64,000 bases of DNA from Rehmannia glutinosa (Eukaryota > Streptophyta > Magnoliopsida > Lamiales > Orobanchaceae): assembly GCA_016081115.2 (NCBI GenBank), contig JABTTQ020001116.1, positions 55,049 through 119,048 on the forward strand, given 5' to 3'. Below the pieces are notes generated by a model. It ran no database searches. It was not told where the DNA came from and was given only the letters and a program-made list of their open reading frames with translations. Shown in pieces: positions 37,083 to 46,815 of this stretch. Position 1 is the first letter of the stretch. The number at the start of each line of letters is the position of its first letter. The position numbers were made by a program, and so were the translations under genes.

Positions 37083-38172
37083 TTACATCCAAATATTTTG
37101 AGGTAACTAATATTTGGAGTACTTCATTTCTCATCTACACAACTTACAAACTCATTAAGGCATCGCTTATATAAGCAAGAAAAAATAGCCCAAGTGTAAA
37201 AACATGCCTCAATCATCAATCACAAAATATTTTGCAAAAGGGCATATAGTAGGAATAGACACTATATATAAATATAGACCATGAAGCAATAAACACATAC
37301 TATGCATTTAGAAGATCATCAAGAGTCTAATAAATCATGCAAGTTCAAATAAGCTTAAGAAAGCTACAAAAGGTCTCTTTTGAAATTTGAAAATCCGAAA
37401 GCATATTGTTGAGACCTTATTTAAAAGAAGTATTTGAACAAGAGTTGATACGGCAAATATGTGCAATCAAATATCGAATAGTGCCTTTCAAAAAAATCTA
37501 AAAATCCTCTTAATGGCACTTGTATGAAATACTATGAAAAACAAGCACATAGGCACATGACAATACATATATCGAGTCTATAAGAGTAAGAATAACATAA
37601 GTAAACGTACCTCGATAATTTATGCCTTTCTTAACAAATAATGACGTAAATGGCCATTTGTGAAAATATGTAAATCCTACACAATTCTTAAAACATATCT
37701 AAGACAAATCATAATGATAAAAGTGTAGGCTAAGAGATATCACAAGTAAGCTCATGCCATAAAAATCCATAAAAGATGATAACACACTTTAGTCTACAAA
37801 AATGCACAAGAGTTTTAAAAACATCATATAAGGTATTCTTTTTCAAAAAATTTTAAAAGCACAAGTATATATTGAAGACCTTAATTAAAAAATAAATATT
37901 TGAAAACTCATTTTGCAATTAAGACACAAATAAAAGCATGCATAATAACAAAATAAAATGCATATTTAAATAGGGAGATACGGGTTACCAATTACGCCAT
38001 TTCCATGGGTTGTGTCGTTCCCATTGTTGAAAGTCTCTTCTTCTTTGAAAATCATCTTGTTGATGATGTCTTTGCCATTTCCAAGGATTGTGTTCTTCCC
38101 ATTTTTGATTATACCCTCTTCTTGAAATGGCTTTGTAAAAATAGTTTCTCCTTCTTTGATCAAATGAAACGG

Positions 38173-39340
38173 TCATTTGATGTCTTCTTCGCGGTATAAA
38201 TTTTCTTCGATCATTATTTCACGGGTACCTAATATGACATTGTTTTGTGGTACCCTTATGTGTTTGGGTCCTTTGGGATTAGTCTTGAGACATTTAGGTC
38301 TCCAACAATAATTGGAGCTATTTCTAGCCCGACAAGTATTTACCGTATGACCCTTTTTACCACAATAAAAACAAGTAATAATTCTAGGAGCATAATGACC
38401 AATATGCATAGTGACTTGATCCTTTTTCATATGATTAACAACTTTAGGCTTATGATCAAGTCCTTTATCACAATTATGAATATCAACAATATTGGACATT
38501 TTATTGGTACTCGAGTTGGATTTTAATAAATCCTTTTTCATGCAGTCAATATTCTCAACAAGAGTACTATTTTCTATTTCAAGGTTTCTAACCTTATCAA
38601 GAGTGGTGGTGTGAGCACATGATAGTGATTCATAGGAAGTAAATAAGCTATCCTTATCATTTTTCAAAATATTGAATTCCTTTTTCAAATTTTTATACTT
38701 AACAAGCAAGCTTTGGAATTCATCTTGAAGATCATCAAAATCATTTTGCAAATCACTATAATCATTTTGAATAACAATATCATAAGAAGTAGAGGGCTTA
38801 AGACATACCTCATTTTCTTCATTGATGCCCATAAGGCAATATTCAACTTCTTCATAATTGGAAGTTGAAGAGTTTGTTCCTTAGATTTGAGCTTGTATGA
38901 CCTTGAGAAGTAGATGCTTTTGTTTGACTCCTTTCATTTGCAAATACTCCATAGATGGCTTCTAATTTTTGCCATACTTCATGTGCCGACTTTATTCCTA
39001 TAATATGTTCATATTCTAAATTAGTGAATGAACAATACAAAATATTTAAAGCCTTACCGTTTAGGGAGATGATTTTCTTCTCTTCATCATTGAGCTTTTT
39101 GAAGCCTTTTGAGGTGTGTGGTGTATCTTTCATTGGGATGGATTCTCCGTTTATGACGGTGTTCCAAATGTCGAACCCGCAACCTTGTAAATAGCATTTC
39201 ATTCTCTCTTTCCAAAATGTGAAATCTTTGGAATTAAACCGAGGTGGCTTGGTGGTGGAGGTGTCTTGGGATAGATGAGCTTCGTTCAGAGCCGACGATC
39301 GTTTTCTCTTCACTCGCGATGTGAAACGAGCTTGCCAAAG
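38173..39340 (-). pseudogene. Copia gag remnant with zinc knuckle
   Basis: The N-terminal half (39340-38855) has PPRFNSKDFTFWKERMKCYL, the UBN2/DUF4219-type gag start; the second half (38832-38173) has a coiled-coil-like segment and the CCHC knuckle CFYCGKKGHTVNTCRAR (near 38360), followed by KTNPKGPKHIRVP, as in Sirevirus gag. The two parts are in different frames; a stop and a frame change lie between 38832 and 38855. Structural nucleocapsid protein. Confidence 0.75.
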
Positions 39341-39359
39341 AGTTTGGCTCGATACCACT

Positions 39360-40846
39360 TGTAAGTCCAAGCGGCTACGATAATCTAGAGGGGGTGAATA
39401 GATTATCTCCATCTTTTCGATTTCGCCCTCTTTTTCCAACCGAATGCTCAAGGATAATAACAAAGGTGCGGAATGTAAACAACACACGCCGATTTAAAGA
39501 GGTTCAACCCACCTAGGGCCTAATCCTCTACCACCCCAAGATATCCGGATGGATTTCGAAAGAGAAAAAGATTTTATTAATAATTACCAAAATTATTACA
39601 ACAAAATCTTACACCAACACCTTGAAGAGCACCACACTCTTCTTCAACACCACCTTTGAGATTACCACAATCTCACTTGAAGATTACCACAATCTCCAAC
39701 GGCACCTTGTGAAGATTACCACAATCTTCACCCTCAAGAAGAGCACCACACTCTTCAACACCTCAACAAGAAGATTACCACAATCTTCTTACACCTAACA
39801 CCTAGTTCACCCAAGTGTGTTCTTACCACAAGAACACTCACAAGGATATCTTGTGTTTGAATGACGACCACAAATTCAAGATTACAACTCGATAATTGAT
39901 AATACAATAGAGTGCAAGTGTAATCAAGAATAGCCTAGACCTCAAGAATGTGAAAGTGAATAGCTAGGCAAATTACAACAAGAAATAAGACAATGTAAGA
40001 ACAAGTGTATTCTTGAGTGTATCTTGTTGTGTTGTAGTTTTCTCTCTTATTGTTGTGCTTCAAAACTTCCTCTATTTATAGGAGATGATTGATACTTGAT
40101 AGGCTCATCTTGGAATCGATTTCTACAAAAATTGCAATTAAAATCAAGATTATAGTGTTAGAAAATCAATTCCACAATTTAAGGAAAAGCTGTCTGCTGC
40201 ACAACGGTTAGAATTTTGCTGTCAAACTTAAGGGCGACCGGTCGCGCACAAATAGACGTTTGAAAATGAGAATATAAATTTATGCAGGCGGCCGACGTCT
40301 ACCTCGCCGGTCGACCATCTCCCCAACCGGTCCCCCTCATGGATTTTGCAAGGATTAAAAGTTCGCTTTCAAACACACTTGCAGGCAGCAGGTCGGCCAT
40401 TTGGCGGCCGGCCGATCGGGATCGGTCGACGCCGATGCACCGGCCGACCATTGCTTGTTTTTTTTCTTCCGTCTCATTTTCTGTTTCTAAAATCATCTTG
40501 TGCACGGGTTGCCCTATAGGGCGGCCAGGCCGACCACGAGACAGTAAATATTGTCCAATTTTTGTCGAAAATAAAACTCAAGAAATACTCCGAAAATTTA
40601 GTAAAAACATTTTAAACCGATCGGAAGTATTAGGACAACATTTAGAAACATCGTTTGAGAGTGAAAACCCAATAACGTAAAATCATTAAAAGCGTTGTCC
40701 AATTTAGACGAAAATAAACTTTGAGAAAATACTCCAGGAAAGTATTAAAATCATTTTAAATCATTTAGGAGTATTTGGACAACCTTTAAAAACATTGTTT
40801 TGTTGATAAAATAAAATCATCAAAATTAAGATAAAACCATTTATCA
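39360..40846 (-). repeat. 5-prime LTR of the Sirevirus-like element
   Basis: 1487 bp and very similar to 33041-34530, with the same hairpin cluster at 39610-39795. Most differences are short indels; substitutions concentrate in the ACCGGTCG-rich block near 40280-40540. Confidence 0.88.
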
Positions 40847-40926
40847 AAAAAGAATTAACGTAACATAATCGGTTAAGTTGGTTATTTTTACACTTTGACA
40901 TTCTAATTTACATGTCATTTGTACAG

Positions 40927-41007
40927 GAAAGCATTGAAGAAAAAGAGTTTCGGACGATGGGTTTCAATATTATGACATCGCTACAACGCCGTCTTCAAAA
41001 CACATAA
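40927..41007 (+). pseudogene. Unrecognised MULE gene, copy B, exon 2
   Basis: Acceptor TTTGTACAG, then ESIEEKEFRTMGFNIM and a TAA stop. It aligns with exon 2 of copy A (ETIEQRFFGTNGF), including the position of the intron. Separated from exon 1 by the copia insertion. Confidence 0.5.
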
Positions 41008-41229
41008 CGCCGCTCAAATTGACTTCTCGGATGTACTGGGTATCATATCAACAATCCAAAGAGTGATTGATTTCGAGAAAGTTCAAGCGGAGGATGTTTT
41101 GAGGAAGTAATTGATTGTTTAGTTGTTATGCATGTAATTGAAGAGTTTGTAACAATGACAACTTTTATAAATTATGTCTTGGATTGATTGTTTGTTAAAC
41201 AATGACAACTTTTACAAATTGTGTCTTTC

Positions 41230-41455
41230 GGATGGTCGATTAATCGACTCATCTCATTGTTCAATTAGTCGATTAATCGACCTCGCACGATACGCAGGTC
41301 GATTAATCGACTCACCGTTGTTCATATATTCGATTAATCGACATTTGTATTATTCAGGATGGTCGATTAATCGACTCATGTTGTTCATATGGTCGATGAA
41401 TCGACTCATCTCAGATCGTTCAAATGGTCGATTAATCGACTAATTCTCAACTAAT
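41230..41455. repeat. Array of TCGATTAATCGA palindromes between copy B and the Ulp1 gene
   Basis: About seven copies of GTCGATTAATCGAC or one-base variants, spaced about 30 bp, joined by CTCATCTCATTGTTCA-like linkers. It marks the meeting point of the plus-strand and minus-strand genes. Confidence 0.85.
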
Positions 41456-41494
41456 TCGACTAATCATAGCATTTACAATATACTTAAAAGTATA

Positions 41495-44400
41495 TCATTT
41501 ACAAGTATTCAAAATATCTTGATCAATACAATCAAGGATCATAATTAAAAGCATATATGTCGGCACCAACTTCTCCCTCCACATAAGCATATGATGGCTA
41601 TTTACGAGATTTATTTCTTGCCCTAAGACTCGAAATTCAATATATTTGATCACGAAGACTCCGCAATCACCCCTATGATATGTTAAAACAACAATTAGCA
41701 TTTAAGTAAAACATTAAGCTAAATAACACAGCTTAAGATTAGATGACTTACGACGTGCCCCGCTTGGATGTCTTGTCGATCCGACCACTTTGAGGGGGCC
41801 GTTTATTTTAATCCCAACTTGTTGTGCAATTAAGGGTAATATCACACGAATAAAAAGGTTCATGGCGATTAAGTTGCCCCTCATAGGGCAAACTTGTCGG
41901 GATCATAGATATTCACCTCCGATGTTTCAAATACAACTTCGGCCGCAATCCAATGCTTATTATAGCAAATTGGAAAGATACAAGTGTGTACACCAGCCCA
42001 TTCCCTCCCAAACTTTCTCCAAGTCCCATTCGTATAATTAATCAAATAATTTTCGAACTTGAAGTTAGTGGGGTTCTCGCTTGTAATCATTGAGTGCAAA
42101 TATCAATGAATGATAGAACACACTTTGTCTAGAATGGCTCGGGTGTACTTGCGAAGGACACCGGATATCTTGTCTGTCTCTCCGTAACAAGGTCATCGCC
42201 AAATCCACGTCTTTGAAAAGTGAAAAGTTGTTATAAGATTCACATAATACTAAATCAATATTGTACATATTAAATGGACTTACATCATCTTCAAGCCAAG
42301 CCCCGATGCGAGAATCAACGTAAACCATCTTTTAGCATTTTTATATGTGGCCCCATCTATGATCAATTCTTTGTTGGAAGCAATACGCATATATTAATTA
42401 ATGAAATGAAGCAAAAACATAAAATAAACCTGGGGTCAGTCAGTGGTCGGTCAATCTACCATTAATCGACCTCTGATCGACAGAAAAATCGATTAAAGGT
42501 CGATGGACCGACCATTAATCGACATCTGATCGACTGAAAAATCGATTAAAGGTCGATGGACCGACCATCAATCGACTAAGCAGTCGATCAATGGTCGATT
42601 GACCGACCATCAATCGACTAATCAGTCGATCAATGGTCGATGGACCGACCATCAATCGACCTATCAGTTGACAGTGTTTGCAGTTAATATTACCTATCAG
42701 CTGCATTTGTGTACCATTCTTTAAATTTTTTGGCCTTCAATGGATCCACCGGGAGGAAGAAATCAATTTGCATCTTGTCCAAAAATGTTCTGGAGGTGGT
42801 TGTTTGTGTCCTCGATTCAGTTGTGAAGGGAGTTCTTGTATGAATTGAAGGCACTCTCCTTCGCTTCACTCCCGTTTGTAGAACATTTTCTTTTTCTACA
42901 TGTTTTGATGGCCACAGATATTAGAAATCACCTTTAAAAGTTCACAAACTCGGGAACCTAAGGTAGCTCTGTGATTTAGGTAGGTCGGACCATGAGGTAG
43001 CTCAAACCATAAGATAGACTTGTTTCTAATTAACCGCAAATTTCCAAGTTGATCTTCGCATAGACTTTGATACTTCCTTGTATATTTCACCGTTCCCGAT
43101 CATCCCCCGTGTTTGCCTCGCTCCACCTCCACCACCTCAACATCGGAATGCATCTCCGCATCCACCACATCGGCACTTTATTCTTCTCCACCTCAACAGA
43201 CGGGTCTTCTCTCACCCCGATCTTCCTCCTCCTCAAAAGATCGACCTCAACAACCCGATCATGCTCCTCCTCAACAACCCGATCATGCTCCTCCTCAACA
43301 CTGATCATGCTCCTCCTCCTCAGCCTGATCATGCTCCTCCTCCTCACAAGCCTGACTCTTAGTCTTCTCTGTCTCCACCACCGTCCCATAATCGGGAGAC
43401 AGCCCCGTCTCCATACGCTGTCTCTCAGGAGTGAACCACGTATAAGGCTGACTTCTTGCTTCAAGTTTTTGGTCTAATGCATAAATCTTGCGGTCCAATT
43501 CTTCGATCTTTCCGCTCATAAGAGAAAAAGCATCTTCGACCTTTTTGTTTAGAAAAGAAAAAGCATCATCTTGCTTTTTTGTCAGCGTGGCCACGGCATC
43601 CAAAACCTGGCTCATACCGATGGAAGGGCCGTGGAAGGTGGGGGTACTCGAGAATCGCTCCATGCTCCGTCTCATGGACATCCACGACTCTCTGTGTGCC
43701 TGTCTCTGTCTCGTGCTGTCTCTATCACTCTGTCTCTCTCTTCCACCATCTCCCGATCATCTCAGGGCACCGTCTCCTCATCCAAAGGATAACCGAGATC
43801 CTCGGGAACACGGAAACATTACAACATATTCCTTTTCCATTTCTTCTTGTGTGTCGGAGACAATGGAAACAAAACTTCATCCCGCCAATTCACAAACAAT
43901 ATCTATTACAAATAATCTCAAAATGTCGATTAAAAATTATACGCAATTAAAAATAATCTCAACATTACCATAGGCTCGTCCAAGACGGCAATAATCTCCC
44001 AAAAGCCAAAAGTGGTTGTGGACCTCCACCCACACATCCTAAGAAGTCTTTGTTCGGTTCTTTCGGTTCTAAACATTCGGCATACGGCAGAAAGGTCTCA
44101 AATGCCCATACCTAACAAACAATCCAATGTTATAAATATTTATCGAAATTGAAAATATACATTGTAATCTAACGAAAATGACTTTGATAAATACCTGTAC
44201 GCATGTGTAAAGCCCTTGCTCGTGATGGTCAACTTTAGCGATCATAGTTTTCACAAACCGTGTAAAAGATATTCATAGGATGATCTTCCCCAAGGGTATT
44301 TATTGACAAGATCCAAATTATCAACAACTTGCAGAATCTTCATATCAATTGAAGTGCTAAGCTCCTTACACCGCAAAACACACTCATATATGAGGGCCAA

Positions 44401-44856
44401 TCCCAATTTATATCGGTCCTCCTCATTCTTTGCCTGGTGCTTAAAAGCCGCCTTCAAAACACTTGGTTGAACAGCCTTTTTCCCTCCCCCAAAATACTCT
44501 ACCGCTTAACCGTCTATCCGATGGGATGTCCTTTACAAAATCATTCTCAATTAGGGATTTAATCCAGTGATGAGAGTGAAGTCCGAGAACCCGAATCTGA
44601 CATTTGCATCCCCAACACGGAACTATACCTCATCATCAACCGGTGATTTAATCCTCATAAATAATAGAGCATGAAGAAGTTTACAAGAAATCTGCATATT
44701 ATCACGGAACTTGTATAATTCTCCGAAAGCCGAGTTCAACAACATCTCTTTGTGTACGGCGTCTAACTTATCATATACTAGCCTTAGAACTTGTAAGTTA
44801 CATCGGGATGTAACTCTTGAATCAAACCGATTTTCAATGGTGGTGAGGTATGCCAT
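41495..44856 (-). pseudogene. DUF1985-Ulp1 (C48) SUMO-protease-like gene of the MULE, frame-broken
   Basis: Starts at Met 44856. The DUF1985 region includes RFGFSDFTLITGL (near 44570-44610) and YPWGRSSYEYLL (near 44260-44300). A middle exon (43681-43295) has a coiled-coil-like EELDRKIYALDQKLEAR and an acidic EEEEHDQ tail. Spliced C-terminal exons follow: one ending KKFKEWYTNAADR at about 42695, one ending AWLEDD at 42286, one starting DVDLAMTLLRR near 42215, and the peptidase. The catalytic triad can be read as His in CYNKHWIAAEV, Asp in VNIYDPD and Cys in GDCGVFVIKYIEF (near 41660), with a Gln in QAGH before the Cys. In-frame stops (for example TAG for the expected Trp near 44620) and frame changes break it. 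Such proteins would remove SUMO or a similar tag; in MULEs their job is unclear. Confidence 0.82.
42440..42665. repeat. Palindrome-rich repeat in an intron of the Ulp1 gene
   Basis: Repeats of about 36-40 bp with GGTCGATGGACCGACCATCA followed by ATCGACT. A variant of the element's palindrome, with GACCGACC added. It lies between exons ending at about 42695 and starting at about 42395. Confidence 0.8.
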
Positions 44857-45429
44857 TTTTTTCGTATAATTGAAACAGAAAAAGACAAATTTTGGAGTGT
44901 TAAATATCGTTAACTTGCAAGAAATCGATATTAGCGATTATCAAGCGATTATTTCGCTTAAAAAACACTTTATATAACATTTTCCATAATCGTCTAACAT
45001 TCCTCCCCCAAAGACTCCCAACAAAATTTTGCAATGAAAAACACAACATTCCCATAATCGTCTAACATTCCAAATAACATTAACATTCAATTCAAACTAA
45101 ACCCTAAACCCCATTCAAGATATAACATTCATTCAAGGTGTCAAAAAAAAAAACATTCATTCAATAATTCAATACCTCAAACCATCATAACATTCTTACA
45201 ATGCGGTTAAAATAACTAATTCAAAAAACAAAATAAAACTCTTACTTTATAGACAAAAGTCGCAAGAAAATATTCCCCAACGACGGCGGCAGGTGGCTAT
45301 CAACGGCGGCTATCAACGACGGCAATCAATGGTGGTCGCTTTGGCCGGTGGTGAGGGTCGATTTGAACGATTGTCGTTTAGAGTCGATTGAGGGCTTATA
45401 AACCTACTGAGAGGGGTTTTAAATTTCTA

Positions 45430-45625
45430 ATCGACCACTTTAGTCGATTAATCGACCCGACCGAAACCACATTTGTTTAGTCGATTAACGAGTCGATTAA
45501 TCGACCTCCGACACATTAATGCTTTGGTCGGTTAATCGATTTCGATGGGTCGATTAACCGACCCGATTCTCGCATGGTACGCAGCATCGATTAATCGATC
45601 CAAAATGACCGGTTAATCGACCTGC
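45430..45625. repeat. Right subterminal palindrome array and inverted repeat of the MULE
   Basis: Copies of TCGATTAATCGA and CGGTTAATCG, with the segment 45508-45602 being the inverted counterpart of the left subterminal region (25840-25935). Shared blocks include ACACATTAATGCTTTGGTCG and the ACGCAG..TCGATTAATCGA block. Confidence 0.8.
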
Positions 45626-45757
45626 GTCTTTTATGATGGGCATTTCGGGAAGTGTACAATTTCTACATTTTTCTATTTTTTTAAGCAATAAATGCCGGTC
45701 AAAGGCCATTCTTGATAAGTTGTTGGGTCAAAAGGCTATATTTGATATATGGGACTT

Positions 45758-45766
45758 AAATAGAGC
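45758..45766 (+). repeat. Right 9-bp target site duplication of the MULE
   Basis: TAAATAGAG, identical to 25459-25467. Confidence 0.75.
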
Positions 45767-45890
45767 TTTGAATCGGCCAGTAGTAGAGAGGCTTTTGATT
45801 CGTTGCACAAATCGCATAAAGGGTCGGTTTGATCGACGAAGCTTAATTTTCTTGGTCCAGTACATTCATGGTGTTGGGGACAAGAGATAG
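45767..45890 (+). other. Coding-like sequence split by the MULE (right part)
   Basis: Open frame with ALNRPVVERLLIRCTNR and VQYIHGVGDKR, ending in TAG at 45888-45890. If the MULE and one target copy are removed, this frame joins an open frame on the left side (…LLHGRTLNR). Not recognised; it could be chance. Confidence 0.25.
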
Positions 45891-45934
45891 TGATGATAAT
45901 ATGTGGTTGAAATGAAATTCGCAATTGAAATTGC

Positions 45935-46815
45935 GTAATACTTTTTAGGTGATCTGCTAATATTTTTCAGTGGGACAATTAATACTTTGTATTAGAAGAA
46001 TTAATACTTTTAAGAGGAATTACAAAAAAAATTAGTAGAGAAAAAACTAATATTTTTTAGGGGTACCTACTAATACATTTTATGGGGACGAGTAAGGCTG
46101 CGATTGGATGTGGAAGGGAATTTATTTTCGTTCCGTTGGAGAATTTTTTTTGACCAAACATGCGATTGTTTATGAAAATTTTCAGAAAATATACTATTCT
46201 CTCACTTTTACTTTTTCTCTTATCAATCACATCTACACATTTTTCACAAAAAAACTAATCATGATTATACATTCTCCCACAAATTTCACTATTTATTCAC
46301 TCACACATTTCTAACTACCAATCATATTCAATCATTATTTTATTTTTTTTAAATCAAATCAACTTTCATCATTACTTTTTCATCTCACATCCAATCACAC
46401 TCTAAAAAATTACCTTTTTTCTTCTAATTTTTTTTACTACTATTCTCTAGCAAAATGAAAATTTTCAAATTGAAAGCATATCCAATCGCGCCCTTAATAC
46501 TTTTGACGGAATACTTTTTCGAGAAACTACTAATACTTTTTTCAGGGACATCTAATACATTTCGGGAGAAAATTTTAATTATATTCAGGGAAACTACTAA
46601 AAAAACTCTCGAGGAACTATTAATACTTTTTCGAGGAACTACTAATATTTTTTTGAGGTACTACTAATACATTTTAAGTATATTCAGGAGAAAAATACTA
46701 AAATACTCTTCAGGGAACTACTAATACATTTGAGGAAGAATCGCTAATACATTTTAGAAGGACGGCTAATAATTTTTAAGACTGTTAATACTGGTGTCCC
46801 TAAAAACTACTAAAA
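45935..46815. repeat. Degenerate minisatellite (CTAATACTTTT type) interrupted by a MITE
   Basis: Repeated words ACTACTAATACTTTT and GAGGAACTACTAATA with a period of about 30 bp at 45935-46090 and again at 46494-46815. The MITE at 46096-46493 splits the array. Confidence 0.65.
46096..46493. mobile_element. MITE family 2, copy 2
   Basis: Left end GGCTGCGATTGGAT; complement of the right end GGGCGCGATTGGAT. The interior matches the copy at 2999-3333 (ATGCGATTGTTTATGAAAA, CAAATTTCACTATT, TCATCTCACATCCAATCAC). The flanking bases TAA on the left and TTAA on the right fit a 3-bp TWA-type target, not proven. Confidence 0.7.

Larger units (their letters stand above)
33041..40846 (-). mobile_element. 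Sirevirus-like Ty1/copia element in a MULE intron
   Basis: Two LTRs of about 1.49 kb (33041-34530 and 39360-40846; plus-strand ends TGTAAGTCC and TTTATCA) in direct orientation. The element reads on the minus strand: primer site TGGTATCGAGCC (39346-39357, initiator tRNA-Met type lacking one A), gag, RT and RNase H fragments, then the polypurine tract AAAAAGGGGAGA next to ATCATC, a hallmark of Sireviruses. Coding is heavily decayed. No target duplication is visible: left flank GTAAT, right flank AAAAA. Confidence 0.85.
25468..45757. mobile_element. Large Mutator-like element with mudrA, a duplicated accessory gene and a DUF1985-Ulp1 gene
   Basis: The 20.3-kb span (about 12.5 kb without the inserted copia element) lies between TAAATAGAG repeats. 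The outer 60-100 bp of the two ends are degenerate inverted relatives (left TCAATAATGGCCTT, right complement TCAAGAATGGCCTT). About 370 bp inside the left end and 150 bp inside the right end is a clearer subterminal inverted repeat of about 95 bp (25840-25935 against 45508-45602), with GACCAAAGCATTAATGTGTC in both. MULEs without classical TIRs that carry captured Ulp1-like proteases are known (Kaonashi-type in Arabidopsis, CUMULE in melon), and the DUF1985-Ulp1 gene here fits that group. Internal order: mudrA (+), GC-rich minisatellite, 166-bp satellite, telomere-like repeats, two paralogous small genes (+), Ulp1 gene (-). Confidence 0.82.

Noticed and set aside
33036..40851. 5-bp target duplication around the Sirevirus-like element
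   Set aside because: The flanks GTAAT and AAAAA do not match; either end decay or a deletion has removed it.
43067..43973. Plus-strand open frames rich in Pro, Ser and Leu
   Set aside because: They are antisense shadows of the acidic, coiled-coil exon of the minus-strand Ulp1 gene, whose repeated GAGGAGGAGC codons read as low complexity on the other strand.
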